A DNA stretch of 64,000 nt, from the NCBI RefSeq assembly GCF_950295315.1, contig NC_080166.1, forward strand, positions 96,787,141 to 96,851,140, in the 5' to 3' direction. A program made the translations under genes and the position numbers. Under the pieces are notes generated by a model. It saw only the letters and a list, made by a program, of their open reading frames with translations, ran no database searches and was not told the origin of the DNA. This stretch comes from Erinaceus europaeus (Eukaryota > Chordata > Mammalia > Eulipotyphla > Erinaceidae). This document shows, piece after piece, positions 56,826 through 64,000 of this stretch (positions within the stretch are counted from its first letter, which is position 1; each line of letters starts with the position of its first letter).

Positions 56826-58222
56826 GCAGGGAAGTTGATGCCTGATAAAATGACCCTTCTTGCTTTCTCCCCAATAACATCACCTAGATGGGGAACCCCA
56901 CTATAATATCCTACAGACTTTGCTTTTCACTGTGTTTCAGGTTCTCCTAAGACAGAACACTGTGGACCACAGAGAAACAGCATAATCTCAACTGCATTTT
57001 ACCTTTTGAGCTTTAATTTTCTCCTGACCTTTGGGAAAGGAATGTTGTCAACAGATTGTAATGGGCCCCTCCAGTTCTGCCACAAATTATGCATTCCAGC
57101 AAGGGGTGAGGTCCTGTTTTATTTCTTGTGAAGGCCACCTGGATGTAGTCAGTGCCTCCCAGGTCATCAACTTTTCTTTCATTTCTTTCTTTCTGTTTGC
57201 TTAGAGAAAGGCCACAGCTAAAGACCTTCAAGTTCTGAGGGTAAGGTTTCAGTGCTGCCAAAATAAGAAACGGTTTTACTCCCTTTCCAGCATCTCTGTG
57301 TTTACTCCTTTCTCTCGTTGACTGTTCAACCTGAAAACCTACTGCACAATATAATTAACTCAGTGTGCTCTAAAGACTAATGAAAACCTTAGACACTCGG
57401 GGAGCTTGCCGAAGCACATATCAACCAGAGGAGCCATCAACTGTTTTGTTAAATGTGATCTCATGCAGTCTGGGGCCAATTAGCCACAATAAATGGCACA
57501 GAGCAGGGGGTAGTAGGCTCTGGGTTAAGATGGTGCCAGGAACATCTCTTGCTGGCAAAGTATAAGAATTAGCATCCTTCCACCCAGGAGTGAATTTGTG
57601 TAGTTTAGAAATTTTAGCTGGAAGTGGATGAGTAAGTGAGATTTATTAAGGATGGACTGTGGCTTTGTTTTTTCTTTCTTCCATTCAGACATTCTTTAAC
57701 ATATCCAGTTCCTATGTTCATACGAAGGATGCTGTTCCTCTGCATTATTTTTTTCCTTTAAATCTGGAACAGTAGTTTGGAGAAGTGAACCAAAGATGTA
57801 AACCTTACTAATAAGATGGGCAAGATAATCTCAAAGTAATGTCTGATATTTTAAGTAAACAGTGTTGTAAATGCCATTTACTGGTTCTTCCATTCAGACA
57901 AGATCACACCCATGTATAGGTAAGTAAAAATATCTGTATATTCAGATCCAGAATCAGAAACAGGATATTCCCATTGCTAGCATATCTCCTTCCCCATAAT
58001 TAAACCTTTGACTCACAACAGTTTTTTGGCTTTTTTTTTTTTTTAACTTTATAGGAATGATCTTAAACAGAAAGTTTTCACCAGTGAGAATTCTTGTGTC
58101 CAGCATTATACATGAGATGCTTGTTTTTTTTTTTCTTTTTTGGACATAACTTGTTCTTGTTGTGTGTTGCAAATACACCATAGCTGAATTTAGGGTTCCA
58201 GTTTCATGTTATTTTGAAAAGT
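56826..58222. other. Unassigned DNA
   Basis: The largest stretch without a recognisable repeat in the right half. No splice-flanked exon could be supported. T-runs occur at 58030-58044 and 58124-58135. Confidence 0.45.
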
Positions 58223-58223
58223 A

Positions 58224-58338
58224 TGAACAGAAGGATGGAGAGATAGTATAATGGTTATGCAGAAAACTTTCATGCCTGAGACTTGAGGTCCAATCCCCAG
58301 CACCACCATAAGCCTGAGCTATGCAATTCTCTGGGGAA
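58224..58338 (+). mobile_element. Group D SINE, truncated
   Basis: ggatggagagatagtataat, ggttatgcagaaaactttca, gaggtccaatccccagcacc, taagcctgagctatgcaatt. Confidence 0.83.
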
Positions 58339-59684
58339 AAAAATGCACCTGAGTTTTTATGCTTACACCTTCTAGGACACATATATTCACATTTCTAGAT
58401 GGTCCCTTATCTAGAAAGTGCTGAGTCTTCAAGCTGTGTTCACTTTTAGCAGTCCCAGGTCAATAGTTTTCAACAAATGGTTGTGCTGAATTATTCTTTG
58501 ATGCAAATTGAATATTCCAGTTGCTTCTTGTTTTTTCAACTCTCACAGCATCTCATTAAGGATTTCCATACAAAGTTGCATAGCACAAACTCACAGGAAA
58601 CTCTATGGGTTATGCTTTACAATGACAGGGAGCCTCAAAGACTGAAATGAGCTGTCAGAGTTTGGAAGTAGAATCAGAGCATATTATCTACCAGAGAAGC
58701 AGTGAGCACCGCCTGTATTTAGTCAACCTAGAAAAGACTCATGATTCTGGGGACTCAGTATTGGCATACTGCTTTATTAAATGTTATGAGTTCAAAGATC
58801 CAAACACCAATAAACTTATAAAGAACTGCATAAACTTATTAGTCACTGTAGAAATCAATGAAATTCATAGTGAATTTACCACCATATATTCATTAGAATG
58901 ACCAAAATGTGAACGCTAAATGGGAGTCTTCTTAATCTTTAAGAAAACATTGGCTGGCCCCTGTAAAGAAGGTTCTTGACTATACCAGGTGGCTTGGACT
59001 GTAAGGAAGTGGTAAGAGAGGCAGCTAGAAGCCTACTGAAGAGAATGGGGATTATTTAGAGGTCCTCGCGGAGATATTGAGGGTTGATAGTAAGGCAAAT
59101 GGGAGAATTGGAGTGAGGATTCTGGAAAGAGTATAAAACCTATGGTAGAGTAAGTACAGAAATAGGGAGAAAATCATTATTCTGCAGGTAGTGACTAACC
59201 GACACTCTTTTATATTTCTCAGAGTCCATATTGAAAGGTTTTATCTTTATATGGTAAATGCGGTATCACTTAGTGGAAAATATTATTACTATGATTTTCA
59301 AAGTCCCACTTCTCTGGTTATAACAATCAACCCCAGCACCCCACAAAATCAAACAACGTGCCAGTGAGAAAATCCTTTTTTCCAGGAACATTAAGTATGA
59401 TTAATGCAGCCTGGGTCAATATTCAGTATTCAATCAAGCTGGAAGCAACAAGTGAAAGGACTATTATCTCAATGAAAACATCAATATACAAATTTTAATT
59501 TCATTGTGAAAACAAGACTTTTCTCTCATCAACATTAGTCTGAAAGAAAATATAAGTCATTCCAGGTATCACTTCATTTGGAGAACCTTTGCAATGAGTA
59601 TGTGAAAATGGGGCGGAAGCCTCTTCAAGTGGAAGAGACCAAATTCTAGTCACAAAAAGAGAGTTGTTCTAGTCCTGTGCAAAT
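58339..59684. other. Unassigned DNA
   Basis: No repeat family or exon recognised. Confidence 0.45.
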
Positions 59685-59766
59685 ATGACTCCTGATGAAT
59701 GGAGAGATGGAGACCATTGTGTTGGAAGAACTATGGAGAGAAATGACTTGGTGAGCCCTAGAAAGA

Positions 59767-60078
59767 ATGCAGACCGGGGGGGGGGGGGGGGAGACACAGA
59801 CATTCCTGTTAGCCATCCTCAAAAAGATGGAAGGAAGGAGTACATTGGATGTCTCCCAAGGAACTGTGAAACAAGTTCATAGATCTACACACATGGGACT
59901 TTTGAAGGGATCAGACATTTTCTCTAACAATACCCTGAGGAATGGAAAACAGGGTTATATGAACCTCTTCTCTGTATTATGTGGACAAGGTCAGCACATT
60001 TTCAATTGTTTGGGTGAACTATTCCCCATCTTGTTTGGGTTAGGGAGGTTATTGGCCAGGCAGTTCCAAACAAGGTAG
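59767..60078 (+). pseudogene. Possible retroviral pol (integrase) relic
   Basis: The 103-codon forward frame contains HRSTHMG followed, 29 residues after the second His, by a Cys in LCGQGQ. Retroviral integrases begin with a zinc-binding domain H-x3-H-x(23-32)-C-x2-C. Here the first three ligands have the right spacing and the fourth is Gly where Cys is needed. Residues just before (SQGTVKQV) fit the short segment that usually precedes this motif in gammaretrovirus-like ERVs. The frame begins near a G-run and ends in stops after QFQTR, so the copy is broken. No flanking LTR was found. It could be a chance match; the surrounding 59.6-60.2 kb has no other recognised feature. Confidence 0.4.
59776..59791. 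repeat. Poly(G) run
   Basis: Sixteen G residues, likely variable in length and a source of frameshift in the pol-like frame around it. Confidence 0.93.
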
Positions 60079-61090
60079 AAACTTGAAGCCAATTTTATGG
60101 GTGTGAACTGAAACTGACAAAGAGCTATTTGAAATAGTCAGCTTAGAATGGGGGAGTGTCTCCTAAAGGTCTGACAGAGGTGCACAGACATAAATATGTC
60201 ACCATATTCCTCCTAGGAACCAGAGGGCTTTGAACAGCATCACCAAGAAGAAAAAATAAATATCCGACCCCCCAAACATTTGTTCAGAACAGAGATATAT
60301 ACACATGATACGAAAACGTCTTGATTTTGCTCCCAAGTGTATCTACTATCCTCTGGGAAGTGAATAGTTACATTTACACAGGGGAGTCTTGAGTCACACA
60401 GTGACAGTGGGACAAAGTGAGAGCATTTCTAATGAGTATTTGCTGATTTTTAAACATTGTTATGTTTTACACTGTGCAAAATTTTGCTGATTTGCTTGAT
60501 TAAACAGATGAAATGGAGTGTTGTTTTGCTTTTGAAAGTAACTATTTAACCATTAATCAAGTTATTAAATTATCTATCTCTGGAAAATACTGTTTTCTTC
60601 TTTGTTTCTCTCTCTCTCCCATTCTCTCTCTCTCAATTTCTTGCTCTCTCTCTCTCTTTGTGTATATGTATCTTGCTTCGGTAAGATTTTAATAAGAAAT
60701 TTCTATGATCATAGATGATGCATAATCTCAGGTTTGTGGTCAGCTCTCAACCTCCCCAGGCATGAAGATGCTGTAATGAATCTGCTCTCTTTTTATTATT
60801 TCTCTAGAGCATTCCCCCTATCCTTTATTTCAAACTTTTAACTATATACAAGTCAGAAGAACAGAATAGTATCTCTGCATCTTTTATTTGACCATCTTTC
60901 CCCTTCAATTCTGCTCACAGTAGCAAGAAAATGTGCAGGCCAAAAGGAGTGACATTCCACTTTAATGTGGAGTCTGATAAAGTTTTATTTTAATGCTGTA
61001 AGAGATCAGATAACAGGTTAACCATTGTTCTTTGGACATAAACATTCAAGGTCTCTGGCTTTCCATCCAAGATTGTTAGTTGTATTTGGA
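60079..61090. other. Unassigned DNA with a (CT)n tract
   Basis: CT-rich run 60606-60658. No exon recognised. The first 200 bases might extend the pol-like relic but contain stops in all forward frames. Confidence 0.4.
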
Positions 61091-61093
61091 CTC

Positions 61094-61347
61094 AATAGAT
61101 ACTGTAGGGGCTAGGTGGCGGCACACCTGGTTGAGCGCACATGTAACAGTGTGCAAGGACTCAGGTTCGAGCCCCTGGTCCCCACCTAGAGAGGGAAAGC
61201 TTCATGAGTGGTGAAGCAGGGCTTCAAGTGTTTCTCTGTCTCCCTCTTAATCTTCCTGTCCCCTCTCGATTTCTGGCTGTCTCTATCCAATAAAAATAAA
61301 GGTAATAAAAAAATCTTTTAAAAAAAATCTTTAAAAAATAGATATTG
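61094..61347 (+). mobile_element. Group B SINE with TSDs
   Basis: The element at 61106-61335 lies between aatagatactgt (61094-61105) and aatagatattgt (61336-61347). It has ggggctaggtggcggcacac, ggttgagcgcacatgtaaca, aggttcgagcccctgg (intact B box) and an A/T tail with repeated aaaaaaatctttaaa. Confidence 0.95.
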
Positions 61348-62072
61348 TTAGGCAGTTTATCAAAAGTATATAGGAATTTTGAATACTGGTTAAAATTCAC
61401 AAAGCATTTTTTTAAAAAGATGTTTTAGAGTCAATTACAAATGACTTACTCAAGTTTCTTAAGAAAAAAAAAAAGTCAAACCATGTAGATCCAAGATTCA
61501 GCTTGGAATCCAATAGTTATACCATTACTAAGTAAATCTTGCCTTTCAGTACACAAATTTCATTTCCTTTCTTTAGTGTTAGGTTTCACAGAGACACAAT
61601 TAGGCTTATTCTCTATGGTACCTTAGATATATGAGTGCTAGAAAACCAAAGTTCTCGGTGAGGTGGATAAAAATGTTCTCATTTATACAGAGGCAGCATC
61701 TCTAAGGGAGGAATTTTCATCATCCAGCTATGAAATCAAGATGAAGTGACCATCAATGAATGATTACACCTTTAAAATGATACACTAAGGACAGGCAATT
61801 TTGTGCAAATAAATCCTAGTAAATGATTCAAAAGTATAACAGTATGTACCAGGAAAAAAAGATTCAACAGAGTTTCAGGAAAGACAAGAAAAAAAGGAAA
61901 AAAAAAAGGGAATGTGCTCAATCTTTATAATATTTGCTTTTAAATCTGCTCATTAGTCTCTGGGAAACTCTACACTAAATTAAAAGTGAGAATAGAAATT
62001 GATGTCTTTGAAATCACAAAAAATATAATTTCTCCCCTATTCCTTTGAGAACTTTACGTAGAAATTCTTCTT
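61348..62072. other. Unassigned AT-rich DNA
   Basis: Several A-runs (61464-61476, 61853-61861, 61889-61908). No repeat family recognised. Confidence 0.45.
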
Positions 62073-62073
62073 G

Positions 62074-62200
62074 AGGTTGCAGAGCGCTGCTGGGCGGCCA
62101 GCAGAGGACCGGGAGGGATTACTGTAGCTCAGGGGCTTTCTCTTGGGAGTCTCCGGGGACCACCGCGACCCTGAGGGCGGATCCGAGGACATCTTTGAGT
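62074..62200. other. GC- and CpG-rich patch of unknown origin
   Basis: About 125 bases with many G/C and CpGs (gcagagcgctgctgggcggc, ggaccgggaggg, accaccgcgaccctgagggc) sit in AT-rich DNA just upstream of the L1 5' end. It could belong to a longer L1 5' UTR or promoter monomer, or be a separate CpG-rich element or retrocopy piece. No frame of note. Confidence 0.5.
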
Positions 62201-62293
62201 ACAGCTCTCATTGGATCAAAAGGACTTGGAGCTAGTTTTCATTTTTGAGAAATCCTTTAAAAAAGCTTCGGGGGGGGGGGGGGGGTTTCCCGG

Positions 62294-62301
62294 AAGATGG
62301 C
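62294..62301 (+). promoter_or_regulatory. YY1-like site at the L1 5' end
   Basis: cggaagatggcaga contains AAGATGGC, the core of the YY1 site that lies at +13 to +21 of human L1 and sets the transcription start. Here it is 24-31 bases from the first G. Function is inferred by analogy only. Confidence 0.6.
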
Positions 62302-63422
62302 AGACTGAGAAGCTGCTAGTGGCTGAGCTCTGACCACATCTCCTAGAAACGGTACGATTTCTGCCTTTAGCAGGCCAGCCAATAAGGGTCATAGCGGTGA
62401 CACCAAAGAAGTGACTATAACTTAATTTGGGTTAAGAATTAGAGCAGGGAAAAAAGGGGAAAAAAAAACTTTTTTTTTCTTCCTTTTAATTTTCAAGCAT
62501 ACCTCCTCCTTCCCCCACCCCCATAACCAGTCCCTGGGGACTAGCTCCTAGCAGGGGAGGGGAGCTCCTTTTCTTTACCAAATTCCTGCCCCACCAGGGA
62601 GTATCATTAATTCTAAGTCTATACCCTTCTGAAACCATTGGCTTTTTTTCTTTCTAAGTAGCCAACCCCCCCACCTCACCCCACATAGCTAATTAAATAA
62701 TTAAAAATAAATACAAAAAAAAATCCCGTTCCTTTCACTGCCCTTTTATGACTGTTCTTTTTCTTATCTTTTTCTTTTTTCTACCTCTCTCTCTCTCTCT
62801 CTCTCTTTCTCTTTTTTTCTTTTTCTCATTCTTGTCATCCCTTCTTCCTTAATCCTACAGCTTCCAAAGTCACAACCCCTAGCACCCACACCACAGTGTG
62901 CTTTTTTGAATTCACTGATACACATATGGGAATTTCCTTTCACTGCTCTTTAATTACAGCTCTTTTTCTTATCTTTTCCCTTTACTCTCTCTCGTCTCTC
63001 TCACTCTCTTATTCTTCTTCTTTTTTTTAATCTTTTCATACACTTCTTCCTTCTTCTTTGCTTTTCTGAATTTGTGAATTATTTTGGGGAAGAAATCTGA
63101 CTCAGAGTGGACTCTCTATGTGTGTATCTCTGCTCTAGTTCCCTTTCCCCTCTTGTTACCCCTAGAATATACAGTGGATAATAGATTTGCATAACTGTCT
63201 ATTCTTGCTATCCTTTATTTCTTTTCTCTTTATTCTATGGGATTTGGTTACTATTTTTTCACAGATTGGAGAAATTGTTTGGCTAACTGGTAACGATTAA
63301 ACTACTTCAGTACTTGCTCAGTTGTTACTGTAATTCCTGAGGTTGGTGAGTGCAATTGTCATAAAGGTATTTAGAACAGTGTTACTTGTACTCAAGACAC
63401 AACAATTGAGGAACAACAGAGC

Positions 63423-64000
63423 ATAAAAAAAAGGAAACACATAAATCAAAAAAAGGGTAGATCAAAAACAAATAAAAATGCTACTCCAATGAATGAAGAG
63501 CCCAGAAGAAACTACAAATCACCCAGAAGTAACCATAGATAAGAAAAGTATGCAAGCAATAATAAACTTATTAATCATAGAAATGAAAACAACATTGGAG
63601 GAAAGGAATGGCAGTATTAGGGAAACAACAGTTGAGACCCCCAAGGAAAATACTGATTATCTTGAGGCAATTAGAGAACTGAAAGCTGAAATAGCTGTAA
63701 TGATGAAAGAAGCTGAGGCAAGGGAAAGCAGACTAACAGAAGCAGAAAACATAATTAGTCAGACAGAGGATGAGTTAGAGAAAACGAAGAAAGAGGTGAA
63801 AGAGCTTAAAAAAAGATTGAGAGACACTGAAAACAAGAGACATATGGGATGATCTCAAAAGAAGTAACATTCGTATAATTGGCCTGCCAGAGGAAGAAAG
63901 AGAGGAAGGGGAAGCAAACATTCTAGAGGAAATAATAGAAGAAAACTTCCCAGACCTGAATAACAGAAAGGACATCAAGATTCAAGAGGCCCAGAGAGTA
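63423..64000 (+). pseudogene. L1 ORF1 (RNA-binding protein), frameshifted
   Basis: ORF1p forms a trimeric, coiled-coil RNA chaperone that packages L1 RNA. Three successive frames give its parts. A Lys/Asn-rich N-terminus (63423-63505) starts at an ATA where an ATG would be expected. A coiled coil (63493-63852) is rich in Glu/Lys/Leu heptads (AEARESRLTEAENIISQTE). The start of the RRM domain (63842-64000) includes WDDLKRSNIRIIGLPEEE and ENFPDLNN...IQEAQR. Two +1-type frame changes, one near 63500 and one around 63800-63840, plus the missing start mean no functional protein. The first in-frame ATG of the coiled-coil frame is at 63493. Confidence 0.85.

Larger units (their letters stand above)
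62270..64000 (+). mobile_element. 5' portion of an L1 element, continues beyond window
   Basis: Starts with a 16-base G-run (62270-62285) and gatggcagactgagaag, the layout of mammalian L1 5' ends. A CT-rich 5' UTR of about 1.1 kb (62450-63240) leads to a decayed ORF1 from about 63420. The 3' end and TSD lie outside the window, so completeness cannot be judged. Confidence 0.85.

Noticed and set aside
57013..57261. Reverse frame with two close Cys (CIICGRTGG)
   Set aside because: A single CxxC is not enough for a zinc finger, there is no repeat of the motif, and upstream and downstream stops are not splice-bounded.

Overview
This is mammalian nuclear DNA: AT-rich, intron-less to the eye, with no open reading frame that I can assign to a cellular gene. 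It is packed with retrotransposons of a very recognisable lineage. About fifty tRNA-derived SINEs with poly(A) tails match what I know of the hedgehog (Erinaceidae, ERI-like) families, and the L1 and ERV pieces fit the same host. I therefore read the window as an intergenic or intronic block of a hedgehog, most likely Erinaceus europaeus. The species call rests on memory of the SINE families and not on a search.

SINE groups used below. Group A has a tRNA-like head with A and B boxes, then a body containing the words ggggagtcgcttcac and aagcaggtctgcaggtgtc, then a CAA-rich linker. Some A copies carry an extra GC-rich 3' block ('A-long'). Group B shares the same body ancestor but has the head word ggttgagcgcacatg and ends near ggctgtctctatccaataaa. 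Group C has the word ctcaagcatgaggtcctgag. Group D has ataatggttatgcaaa and a short body ending near gagctgagcagtgctctgg. Group E has an internal aaaagtcagcccagagcagt block. 'Other' are diverged tRNA-like copies.

Layout. 1-6 kb: one copy of an unclassified poly(A)-tailed family ('family X'), an old L1 piece, C and A-long SINEs, a TATC microsatellite. 6.98-7.83 kb: a 5'-truncated L1 with an ORF2 C-terminus and flanking target-site duplications (TSDs). 8-27 kb: mostly unique-looking DNA with scattered SINEs, several microsatellites and a strong 28-bp perfect inverted repeat at 21.8 kb. 27.7-34.5 kb: a dense SINE cluster. It encloses a short hairpin resembling a mariner end (28.26 kb) and the most unusual item in the window, a 241-bp insertion at 29.18-29.42 kb. 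That insertion encodes the C-terminal tail of a non-LTR retrotransposon that is not L1-like, with a GAA-type tail and a perfect 13-bp TSD. 34.5-38.8 kb: the unclassified element Y and further family X copies. 46.5-50.25 kb: L1 3' sequence in reverse orientation, one copy carrying an internal tandem duplication, then a reverse family X copy with TSDs. 53.5-53.9 kb: an L1 tail and a SINE inserted successively at one target. 55.4-55.7 kb: a 290-bp solo LTR of class II type with a 6-bp TSD, lodged in a SINE. 59.7-60.1 kb: a possible ERV pol relic. 62.27 kb to the end: the 5' UTR and broken ORF1 of an L1 that runs out of the window.

Nothing here works together as an operon or pathway. The common logic is L1 machinery supplying reverse transcriptase and endonuclease to the SINEs and probably to family X; the 29.2-kb element would have used its own. 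No tRNA, rRNA, CRISPR or bacterial-type feature was found. Coordinates of repeats without visible TSDs are good to roughly 10-30 bases.
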